Shown one piece after another: positions 44,617 to 51,951 of a stretch of DNA of 64,000 nucleotides; within the stretch, counting starts at the first letter, position 1, and every line of letters starts with the position of its first letter. A program made the translations under genes and the position numbers. The stretch comes from a virus. The stretch lies in the IMG/VR virus record IMGVR_UViG_3300044941_000276, positions 1 to 64,000 of that record; one strand, given 5' to 3'. The notes beneath the pieces are model-generated. The model did no database searches. It was not told the DNA's origin and saw only the letters and a program-made list of their open reading frames with translations.

Positions 44617-44991
44617 TTATTTTCCAATTGACGCTAAGTAATTATAATAATCAATATCTTTTTCTTGCGAACCAAAAAATTGATTTATTACCGTTCTGTT
44701 TTCTGGATCATCTTTTGCATAAAATAAAGATTCTTGTTCAGCCAATGACTTTAAATGCTGATGTTCTGGTTTAAAATCTACAGACAAACACCAAACTTGT
44801 TGGTAATTATATAAACGATTATCGTTTAATTCAAACACTAACTCGTTTATTTTAGTGGCGTTCCAAAAAGACAGATGTCCAATTTCATCTCTTGGTACAG
44901 AATTTAAAACTTCTATAAAAGTTGAAATCTTATCCAATCCAAATACATAAATAGTTGGTGCTCTTTCTATTTGTTCAATCTCTTCACTCAT
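44617..44991 (-). CDS. Hypothetical 124-residue acidic protein
   Basis: A soluble acidic protein (MSEEIEQIERAPTIYVFGLD) with alternating strand and helix and several aromatic residues, not recognised. It lies 18 bases after the gene for a 282-residue beta-rich protein and ends before a roughly 190-base AT-rich gap (44428-44616) in which I see no gene and only weak inverted repeats. It is the last gene of the operon that begins upstream near 52 kb. Confidence 0.6.
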   Translation of the reverse strand: MSEEIEQIERAPTIYVFGLDKISTFIEVLNSVPRDEIGHLSFWNATKINELVFELNDNRLYNYQQVWCLSVDFKPEHQHLKSLAEQESLFYAKDDPENRTVINQFFGSQEKDIDYYNYLASIGK

Positions 44992-45009
44992 ATCGTTTAA
45001 CTTATAATA

Positions 45010-45858
45010 TTACAAAGAATAAAAATCTGCGTATGTAGTGCCTGCTGTGTCTGGCGTTGTGTTGTTATACGGTGTAACAGTTAATTGTCTTGTGCTTGGG
45101 CGACAAATGGGTGCTTGCCCGTTCACACGGTTGAAGTCTATACTGATAAGATTCTTTAAGTCTGATATAGCTACTTTACCAGCTTGGTGAGCAGCGTAAA
45201 TTGTTCCATAATTATGAATAGCACGTAACTCTTCTGATGAACATTCTTTTTCTAACAAAATTTCAAAACTGCGGATATATCCTAAAAACGCGTTTTGTGC
45301 TTCTCTTGGCACAGGCCCTAACCTGCGATTTGGATAAGCTCCAATAGCGGCAAAATTACTTGTTGTATTTCTTCTTACATTAAAATTGTATTGCTGTGTG
45401 TATCGTCTACCGTTGAAAGTATTATTTGGATTTTCTACAATCGGATTTGAATTATATGCAACAGAAAAAATAGAACGTCTGTTTGATGTATTAATATTTA
45501 CTCCCACTGATTTTCGCCCTGTTAATACAGTAGATGGATGTAAAGCTAATGAAATTTGCGAAAGGAGTTCAGTCCCAGCATAAAGAATGTATAAATTTAC
45601 TCTTCCTTCCCCTGATACCCAATCGCTCAGCCCCTGATTAAATATTACGTTGCCGCCATCATTAAAGCTAACTGGCTCCGTCCTTTGATTAAAAAATGCT
45701 ACCGAAACTGTTAAAGGTATCTGCAAAAACGGCAAAGTATCTGCGCCGTCGCCAAGCAATATCCACCTGTTTACGTTAAACAACATTGCATTGCCCGCCA
45801 ATGCGCTGCGGTGAAATTGGTTATCTCTATCGCCTAAAACTTTAACTAATCTACTCAT
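45010..45858 (-). CDS. 282-residue LamG/concanavalin-like virion surface candidate
   Basis: Beta-rich protein starting MSRLVKVLGDRDNQFHRSAL. Near residues 195-225, FLGYIRSFEILLEKECSSEE resembles the closing strand and 'Ls-x-E' helix of LamG/concanavalin-type carbohydrate-binding domains. Codon use is visibly richer in G and C than the genes around it, suggesting either high expression or recent acquisition. It begins with an ATGA overlap after the 283-residue gene. A glycan-binding head or tail appendage is likely by composition and context, but no specific family can be named. Confidence 0.55.
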   Translation of the reverse strand: MSRLVKVLGDRDNQFHRSALAGNAMLFNVNRWILLGDGADTLPFLQIPLTVSVAFFNQRTEPVSFNDGGNVIFNQGLSDWVSGEGRVNLYILYAGTELLSQISLALHPSTVLTGRKSVGVNINTSNRRSIFSVAYNSNPIVENPNNTFNGRRYTQQYNFNVRRNTTSNFAAIGAYPNRRLGPVPREAQNAFLGYIRSFEILLEKECSSEELRAIHNYGTIYAAHQAGKVAISDLKNLISIDFNRVNGQAPICRPSTRQLTVTPYNNTTPDTAGTTYADFYSL

Positions 45859-46706
45859 ATTTTATTTACAACAAACGTTCCTATTGCACTAGTATTACTT
45901 CCTGAATAATTAACCCAAACTTGAACAGCATATGGTTGATTTGCAGGTACAGCATTAATCGCTGAGTTCAAAGCTGCTAAAGTTGTCAAATCCCCAACTG
46001 TAAAATCATTTACATCGTTATTTATTATCAAATTATAAACAAACGTACTACCATTATTGCTTGTGGCTGATACAAATTGATATTTTGCAGAACCATCAAA
46101 ATATAAAACAACATCTTGTGAAATACCTTGAAAGTTATATTGAAAATTAGCAGGAAGAAAAGTTGATGCGTAGTTTAAACAGATACCACAATCTGTTCCT
46201 TGTGTGTAATCTTGTACAGTGATTCTAAGAGAATAAGGTAAAGAAGTTGTACCAAGAGCAGATATAAGTTGAGCTTGGGTTAATTGAGGAATACCCGTCC
46301 AGTTAGTTATACCTAATCCTGATGCTAATTGATATTGAATACCTACACAAGAATTGAAAACATTTACAAATGATGGATTGTTTAATCTAACGTTAGATTC
46401 AAATACTAATGATTTACTTTGTCCTCTAAAATGAAAAGAAACCCACTGTTCTATGAATAATTCAGGTAATATATCAATAATTTCTTTAGGACAAGATTCT
46501 CCGTTGTTATCTACGATCAGCCGCACTCTGATAGTTATTTCACCTGTAACTTCGTTATCTGGTATATTAGCAGATATTGTTAGAGTATTAACAGTTTCAG
46601 TAAGAGTACTTGATCTTACAACATTACCTACTAAAACCTCTGCGGTTTTAGTAAAAGGTAAACCTGAAGAATTAGTAAAAGTATATGTTTTATTTAATAC
46701 TGGCAT
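45855..46706 (-). CDS. 283-residue beta-rich protein, paralogous domain to the 73-residue gene
   Basis: It starts MPVLNKTYTFTNSSGLPFTK; the first 70 residues end in NNGESCP. The 73-residue protein encoded two genes upstream starts MPIVNKTYNLN and ends DYCP, so both carry the same Ig-like/beta-sandwich unit. Here the unit is followed by two more units of similar style (SFHFRGQSKSLVFES, FQYNFQGISQDVVLYF). The repeated beta-sandwich architecture fits an appendage or capsid-decoration protein. It begins 3 bases after the 430-residue gene. Confidence 0.55.
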   Translation of the reverse strand: MPVLNKTYTFTNSSGLPFTKTAEVLVGNVVRSSTLTETVNTLTISANIPDNEVTGEITIRVRLIVDNNGESCPKEIIDILPELFIEQWVSFHFRGQSKSLVFESNVRLNNPSFVNVFNSCVGIQYQLASGLGITNWTGIPQLTQAQLISALGTTSLPYSLRITVQDYTQGTDCGICLNYASTFLPANFQYNFQGISQDVVLYFDGSAKYQFVSATSNNGSTFVYNLIINNDVNDFTVGDLTTLAALNSAINAVPANQPYAVQVWVNYSGSNTSAIGTFVVNKI

Positions 46707-46709
46707 CTA

Positions 46710-48002
46710 CTATGTTATAGTTAATCTTGGAAAACTTAAAAACGGATTTTCTCCATATATATAAGGATAACTCGACACCATATCAAATTGACCTCTTATG
46801 TTTGTACTATTATTAAATAAGACTAAGGGTCTAGTACCTTCTGGTAAACTTAAATTACATGATATTAGAATAGGTCTTGTGTTATATCCGCCTGTTATAA
46901 AAGGAGATATATATTGATTATCGTGTAGTGTATTATAAGTATGAGAAAATCTATTACCATAATTAAACTCTACGTGATTTGTAGCTGAATTAAAATTGAA
47001 AGTTAAAAGGTCAGATAGTTCTAATATTATGCTACCACAAGAAAGATTAAAAGGTCCCTCAAATGGAAGAAATGAATCGGTATATACACAAGTAGTTCTT
47101 TTTTTAATCTTATACCAAGCTCTAAACTTTGTGAAACGACTGTCAGGTAACATAGATACATTTAATTTTAGACCCGCGTATGTCATACTACCTATTTGCA
47201 CATTATACGTTACAAACGCATCAAAAGAAGCATCCATTTCTTCCCTTGTTAATTCAAAAAGGTATCCATAAAATCCACAAAATGCATCTTCTTCGTTATA
47301 ATTATTAGGGTTTGTTGGTACTCCCACAAAACGAGGAGTACAATCATACCAGTTACATCTACGGTGTCCATGCTCAAGATATAACCACCAAGATTTAGTT
47401 AGATTTGAATTAAAAAATGCTACTAATAAACCTCCGTCTAATGGAGGCACTCTTAATGTATTAGTTAAATTATCACTGACTGCATCAGTTCTAAGTCTAT
47501 AATTTTCATCTGTATATATAATGTTTGGAAATCTAGCAAGATAACTTTCTGGATTAAATGCGCAATTAGGATAACCGTGAAAAAAAGCACCTTGCCCCCA
47601 TCCTATATGTTTAATATTTACTATTAAATTTCTTCCATAAAAATATGAGGCGTTTTCGGGACGAGAAGCATTTCTAAGCATAGATGATTGTCTACTAGAG
47701 CCACTGGTTAGACTCATATAAGGAAAATTAAATCGATATAACCCAGATTCTTCTGAATAATATTGATTCATATTAAGGCTATTGTTACTATATTGTGTGT
47801 AACAAACAGCTGGTAAACCTAAACCTTCAAAATTATCTTCGTCTGTGTATCTCCTATTATTATCACTAGGAACAAAAAGCGCACCGCCACCGGCTACACC
47901 TTGCATTCTTATTCTTTCACTTGGCGATGAGAAATTGATTCTATTACTCTCCGAATAACTGATATTATCAGTTATTGTTTTATTACATTCAATACAAGCC
48001 AT
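46710..48002 (-). CDS. 430-residue Cys-containing virion surface candidate
   Basis: The start at 48002 (MACIECNKTITD) overlaps the upstream stop by one base (TGATG) and is preferred over an ATG three codons earlier. The N-terminal Cys pair and further Cys residues (RRCNWYDCTP) may form a metal site or disulfides. The body is rich in Asn, Ser and aromatics with predicted beta structure (YNVQIGSMTYAGLKLNVSML), typical of fibre or decoration proteins. No family is recognised. It is part of a four-gene set of beta-rich proteins between 45 and 48.2 kb. Confidence 0.55.
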   Translation of the reverse strand: MACIECNKTITDNISYSESNRINFSSPSERIRMQGVAGGGALFVPSDNNRRYTDEDNFEGLGLPAVCYTQYSNNSLNMNQYYSEESGLYRFNFPYMSLTSGSSRQSSMLRNASRPENASYFYGRNLIVNIKHIGWGQGAFFHGYPNCAFNPESYLARFPNIIYTDENYRLRTDAVSDNLTNTLRVPPLDGGLLVAFFNSNLTKSWWLYLEHGHRRCNWYDCTPRFVGVPTNPNNYNEEDAFCGFYGYLFELTREEMDASFDAFVTYNVQIGSMTYAGLKLNVSMLPDSRFTKFRAWYKIKKRTTCVYTDSFLPFEGPFNLSCGSIILELSDLLTFNFNSATNHVEFNYGNRFSHTYNTLHDNQYISPFITGGYNTRPILISCNLSLPEGTRPLVLFNNSTNIRGQFDMVSSYPYIYGENPFLSFPRLTIT

Positions 48003-48223
48003 CAGGGACAATAATCTATACTGTTTATACTAATCTTTATTTGATAATCACCAACATTCCCAATAGGAAGTGAGCCGCTACTAACTGTTATTGTTGTTGG
48101 AGTAGTAGTTACAATCAAAGGTATAACTGTAGATCCTTGAACAAAATCAGCTGATATTATATAATCAGACAATTTAGATGGATCAGATATATTGAGATTA
48201 TATGTTTTATTTACAATTGGCAT
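48002..48223 (-). CDS. 73-residue beta-sandwich protein
   Basis: The start at 48223 (MPIVNKTYNLN), 5 bases after the upstream stop, is preferred to an ATG four codons earlier. The sequence is a single Thr/Val/Ile-rich beta domain (TTTPTTITVSSGSLPIG) ending DYCP. Its first and last residues match the first domain of the 283-residue protein. It probably arose by domain duplication and acts with that protein in an appendage. Confidence 0.6.
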   Translation of the reverse strand: MPIVNKTYNLNISDPSKLSDYIISADFVQGSTVIPLIVTTTPTTITVSSGSLPIGNVGDYQIKISINSIDYCP

Positions 48224-48228
48224 AATTT

Positions 48229-48942
48229 TTACCATTTAACGCGATCAGACCAGAACGCAGCACTCATTTTACCCTTTGCTATATTTTTAGCATGACGTGC
48301 TTTAAACGCTTCTCTTCTTTTACGATAACTTTCTGATTCACCCTCTTTTTTAGGTGAACCTTTTACACCTTGTTGACCAAATCTAATCAGTTTTTGTTTT
48401 CCTCCTTCACAAGCCAATACAACATGGGACTTGGTTTTATGATCAGGGGTACGCTTTGGAGTATTGCATTTTAATGCTCCACCTTGTTTAAAATATCCAA
48501 CTCTTTTTTTAAAGTTTTCAATATCAGTGGATATGTTTTCTCTTTTAAATTGAGCTATTACATCATCGGTAATATCTCTTCTATTCTTTTTATCTCTAAT
48601 TTTTCTTATGATATTAACGATACCATCAACCATAGCTTTATCTTGTTTGTTTACAGTACCGCCGCTTTTCATTTTAGAATACAGATTTTTTCCATATTGC
48701 TTCATTCCAGAAATGTCATCTACTGGTCTAAGATAACCTCGTACAGAAGATTTATTGTCGCGACGTAGTTTACCGTTCACTAACTTGTATCCGTCTAAGG
48801 TGTGATCTCTATTAGTCTTGGTTCTTACAAATTCCATAGGTCTATCGCCTTGATTTAAAGTTCCTCCCTTTTTTAAAATCGCAGCAATCCAATTGGAACC
48901 ATTGCAAGATTTTTTATTTTTTTTATACCTGATGCCTGCCAT
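48229..48942 (-). CDS. 237-residue basic protein with three Gly-Gly motifs and LIRFGQQG segment
   Basis: It starts MAGIRYKKNKKSCNGSNWIA. Gly-Gly occurs at 26-27 (LKKGGTLNQGDRP), 94-95 (MKSGGTVNKQDKA) and 154-155 (FKQGGALKC), each opening a short module. The C-terminal part contains SHVVLACEGGKQKLIRFGQ and then a Lys/Arg-rich helix ending MSAAFWSDRVKW. This resembles small basic domains found scattered in large phages and phycodnaviruses (recall only). It overlaps the topoisomerase gene by 20 bases. The high positive charge suggests DNA or RNA binding inside the particle. Function is unproven. Confidence 0.6.
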   Translation of the reverse strand: MAGIRYKKNKKSCNGSNWIAAILKKGGTLNQGDRPMEFVRTKTNRDHTLDGYKLVNGKLRRDNKSSVRGYLRPVDDISGMKQYGKNLYSKMKSGGTVNKQDKAMVDGIVNIIRKIRDKKNRRDITDDVIAQFKRENISTDIENFKKRVGYFKQGGALKCNTPKRTPDHKTKSHVVLACEGGKQKLIRFGQQGVKGSPKKEGESESYRKRREAFKARHAKNIAKGKMSAAFWSDRVKW

Positions 48943-49750
48943 ATATTAATCCTCCATACTCTTTCTTTTCTTTATCCCATTGATCTTCACTGCCCCAATT
49001 ATACACAAAAAGATCGGGATCGATATAACTAGTTTTAACTACTTGAGGTGTGTTATTTAGTTTTTTTGAAACCATAGTACACACATATTTTACTGATTCT
49101 TTGTATGTTTTCTTATCGGTAGGTGTCGGCAAAGACATAAGATACCTATATCCGTAAACGTTAGCTCTAAATGTTCTAAAATCTTTAGATGAGAAATATG
49201 GAGACGTTTCATCTTTAATAAATTTAGTAAGAGTATAATCATCTATATTAAAAACAGGATCATATCCCGATTGATAAATAGATATAACATATTGACTAAG
49301 CTCTTTATCAAGAACAAAATGATTATCTACATGCTTTTTGCCAATAAAATCAAACGATACAATACCATTGGGAGATATTTTTATGTGATTTCGCTCCATA
49401 GTAGTAAGACCATAAGTCTTAGCAAGAACTCTCTTACCTTTTTCTTTGTATTCGGAATAGAAACCCTCAGCGCTATCTTCATTTCCTATTCTGATACCAG
49501 TTTTTAATATAATCAATGTTGCTACTGCACAATTATATCTTATTGATGTTGGGATTGATTTACTGCTATTAATAATATTTCTTAGTTTATTAACAATTTC
49601 GGTATATCTGCTAGCAATCATAGCAACCCTGTTAAATTTTACATCGGTTGACCCATTTACATTCCCGTAAAAACCTACTTCTCGTCCATCTATTAAAAAA
49701 CGATGACTATATTTAACATCTCCTCCCTTTTTAAATCCTATCATTTCCAA
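48923..49750 (-). CDS. DNA topoisomerase IB (poxvirus/bacterial type) with Gly-Gly leader
   Basis: This 275-residue protein begins MEMIGFKKGGDVKY (Gly9-Gly10) and continues into a compact type IB topoisomerase. Catalytic residues are placed as in the family: Arg87 in GIRIGNED, YGLTTMERNHI, Lys138/139 in FDFIGKKHV, Arg192 in KDFRTFRA, and the nucleophile Tyr242 (codon 49025-49027) in NTPQVVKTSYIDP. Such enzymes relax supercoils by nicking and rejoining one strand through a 3' phosphotyrosine. The length matches minimal bacterial and viral members. It overlaps its neighbours by 10 and 20 bases within a run of motif-bearing genes, so it may be packaged to relax or help release the DNA; that is inference. 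Confidence 0.85.
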   Translation of the reverse strand: MEMIGFKKGGDVKYSHRFLIDGREVGFYGNVNGSTDVKFNRVAMIASRYTEIVNKLRNIINSSKSIPTSIRYNCAVATLIILKTGIRIGNEDSAEGFYSEYKEKGKRVLAKTYGLTTMERNHIKISPNGIVSFDFIGKKHVDNHFVLDKELSQYVISIYQSGYDPVFNIDDYTLTKFIKDETSPYFSSKDFRTFRANVYGYRYLMSLPTPTDKKTYKESVKYVCTMVSKKLNNTPQVVKTSYIDPDLFVYNWGSEDQWDKEKKEYGGLIYGRHQV

Positions 49751-49986
49751 TTAACGTTTTTACCCATCGACTTTTTTCTTTTAATTGCTTCAAGTTTATT
49801 ATTATCAGGACAATCAGATAGAGTTGGTCGGCATAATCTTTTCTTTCCAGCTCTATCTCCACCACACGGACCTCGTGATATACAATCTACCCAACCTTTT
49901 CCGCCATTTCTACTAAACCATCCACGCAGTCCTTGCTCTCTTTCTTTATCAAAGATACCGCCTTTTTTAAACTTTAATCCCTTCAT
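49741..49986 (-). CDS. 81-residue Cys-rich basic protein with Gly-Gly leader
   Basis: MKGLKFKKGGIFDKEREQGL (Gly9-Gly10) is followed by GWFSRNGGKGWVDCISRGPC and RLCRPTLSDCP. The GWVDC...PCGG...CRPT pattern resembles a small unnamed Cys-containing domain of large phages and algal viruses (possibly DUF5872; recall only). Four Cys could bind zinc. The start forms an ATGA overlap with the 52-residue gene and the end overlaps the topoisomerase start, so the three are translated together. Nucleic-acid binding is likely from the charge. Confidence 0.6.
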   Translation of the reverse strand: MKGLKFKKGGIFDKEREQGLRGWFSRNGGKGWVDCISRGPCGGDRAGKKRLCRPTLSDCPDNNKLEAIKRKKSMGKNVNWK

Positions 49987-50141
49987 GACTTTTTCTTTCT
50001 ACATTTAGACATGTACCCAGAACGATAAGCGCTGGTTTTTGGACCATATATCTCTACAGCTTTGCGATAACAATCATCCTTAGTACCAGAACCTTTATAT
50101 CGAGGTATCGATTTGCTCTTTTTAAACTTTAATCCTCCCAT
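49983..50141 (-). CDS. 52-residue basic protein
   Basis: A short frame that is certainly read: its ATG overlaps the stop of the 601-residue gene (TAATG) and its TGA overlaps the next ATG (ATGA). The product starts MGGLKFKKSKSIPRYKG and contains GTKDDCYRKAVEIYG and SAYRSGYMSKCRKKK, with two Cys and many Lys/Arg. The segment resembles small domains that occur with the GWVDC and LIRFGQQG types in other large phages. It carries MGG at its start, like the 119-residue protein. Confidence 0.7.
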   Translation of the reverse strand: MGGLKFKKSKSIPRYKGSGTKDDCYRKAVEIYGPKTSAYRSGYMSKCRKKKS

Positions 50142-51946
50142 TATTTTTTAAATCCTTTTAAAGTCTTTGCCAAATTACAACGTTGTTTACTCTTAGTTGA
50201 AAGATTAGATTGCGCACAATATTCTGATATACTCATACCAGCACGTTTAGCCGATGCTGTTAAAGCACCAGGTTTCTTGATTGCATTTTTAATCCAGCCA
50301 CCTTTTTTGAAAGACAATGGTTTCTTTTTTTTATTTTCTTGTGCTTGTTTATGTAATCCCAATCCTAATGTTGCTCCGACAACTGCTTTATGAATATTAG
50401 GATCATCCCAGTTCCATTTTGCAAGATGTTCACGAAATAGTGATTTTACATAATTTGGATAAAATGTTGCTATTTGAGGTTCTGCGTAGTTCAAATCATT
50501 AACAACAACTTTCATATTATCATATCCTTTTTTTATAGAATCTTTAATAGATTTACTCATTGCTGTACTATTATATGGAGGAATAACATCTTTATTATTT
50601 GGTAGCAAAGATTCGTAATACTCTTGAACATTTCTTCTATTATTATTTTTAGTTAGTAATGGGAATATAGTAGGAGAAAATTTTCTATTTTTTGGAAATG
50701 CAAAACGACTATAATCTTTCGCAACTTTTTTAAAAGGTGTTGTGAATATAGCTGGTTCTGGTGCAGTTATATCAATGTTAAATTCGTCACCATCTAATCT
50801 TTCAACCCCTGTACCATGATACTCTAAATTATCAGTTGCTTCTTTTAAACCTTTTCTGGCTTGTTCGGTTTTAGTTGATAACCATAAACCATCAGCTATT
50901 TGTTGATCAGATAATTTTGGATTTATTTTTTGAAAATAAGTATTTGACTTTTCATCATAAATAGCGTTTCTTTTTTTCCAAAATGATTCGGCAGCTTCGC
51001 TTCTGAGATTATCTGATTGCAGTCCTTTACTAGAACTATAGTTGCTAATAATATTATTTAATCTATTATAAACTTCATTTGTAATTCCTTTTCTTTGATA
51101 TTCTGGTTTTAGATTTGCCATTTTTATTTGGGAGGCTCCTTGCCCAACAAAATATTCTCCAACTCTACTTCCGTTTTTATCTTTTAATATTATAGAAAAT
51201 TCACCGTCAGGTTGTTTTTTAATTTTTACTACAATGTCATCTTTAAAGTTAGAAAATTCTTTTATTAAATCTTCTTCTATATTATTTGTTGCAACGCTGT
51301 TATTAAAATCTTTATAATATTTTCTTGCTCCTGGTACTTCTTCCAATATTTGTTTGTACAGATTACTTTCTCTATTGACTTTTATTCCTTGTTCTTCTGC
51401 CTGTTTTATTATATCTAAAAACATTTCGGTGCTATTACGGTATTCTTTTATTACTGGTTTAAACACTTTTGCAGCATCACCAGCAATACCTAACACAGGC
51501 AATATTGCAGCAATAGATATTGGACTAACTGTTCCTTTTGATTTATATTCATTCCAAACATCATAAAGTCCTTTTATATCTCCAATACCAGGTATAAAAT
51601 CAATACCTCCTGTTATAGTTTTACTCAGCCCTCGAGCATTGGTTGCTTCTTGTTTATTAGAATACCCTGTGTATCTTCTAACTGGTTTTCCATAACCAAA
51701 TCCCCCATCATTTGTTGTTTGAGCAGTGGGTATAAAGCTACTCTTGATTTCCACCTCTGGTAAAGTAGCTCCTTCGTATATACCATACTTATATTTTAAT
51801 TCTTTTGCTTTTTCAGGATTCTTTTCTTGATATGATTTCCACATCAATCTGCCTTGATTTGTACTTAAATCAAAAGGAAAACCTCTATCATATCCTACTA
51901 TTTTTTTAGGACTAGGAATATTATTGCCTTTTTGAAATCGTAACAT
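50141..51946 (-). CDS. 601-residue toxin-like virion effector: GNAT plus ADP-ribosyltransferase-like domains
   Basis: The N terminus MLRFQKGNNIPSPK is a variant of the regional leader. Residues 113-165 (GGIDFIPGIGDIKGLYDVWN and a hydrophobic ISIAAILPVLGIAG) resemble pre-toxin segments of polymorphic toxins. Residues about 240-330 look like a GNAT acetyltransferase (LKPEYQRKGITNEVYNRL, then RSEAAESFWKKRNA). Residues 374-500 look like an ADP-ribosyltransferase-type fold: LEYHGTGVERLDGDEFN, AIFTTPFKKVAKDYSRF and PQIATFYPNYVKSLF, as in phage MuF-associated effectors. The end has SFKKGG (549-550) and a basic KPGALTASAKRAGMS tail. T4 Alt is a precedent for an injected ADP-ribosyltransferase. The domain calls are from pattern recall. 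Confidence 0.6.
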   Translation of the reverse strand: MLRFQKGNNIPSPKKIVGYDRGFPFDLSTNQGRLMWKSYQEKNPEKAKELKYKYGIYEGATLPEVEIKSSFIPTAQTTNDGGFGYGKPVRRYTGYSNKQEATNARGLSKTITGGIDFIPGIGDIKGLYDVWNEYKSKGTVSPISIAAILPVLGIAGDAAKVFKPVIKEYRNSTEMFLDIIKQAEEQGIKVNRESNLYKQILEEVPGARKYYKDFNNSVATNNIEEDLIKEFSNFKDDIVVKIKKQPDGEFSIILKDKNGSRVGEYFVGQGASQIKMANLKPEYQRKGITNEVYNRLNNIISNYSSSKGLQSDNLRSEAAESFWKKRNAIYDEKSNTYFQKINPKLSDQQIADGLWLSTKTEQARKGLKEATDNLEYHGTGVERLDGDEFNIDITAPEPAIFTTPFKKVAKDYSRFAFPKNRKFSPTIFPLLTKNNNRRNVQEYYESLLPNNKDVIPPYNSTAMSKSIKDSIKKGYDNMKVVVNDLNYAEPQIATFYPNYVKSLFREHLAKWNWDDPNIHKAVVGATLGLGLHKQAQENKKKKPLSFKKGGWIKNAIKKPGALTASAKRAGMSISEYCAQSNLSTKSKQRCNLAKTLKGFKK

Positions 51947-51951
51947 TTTAA

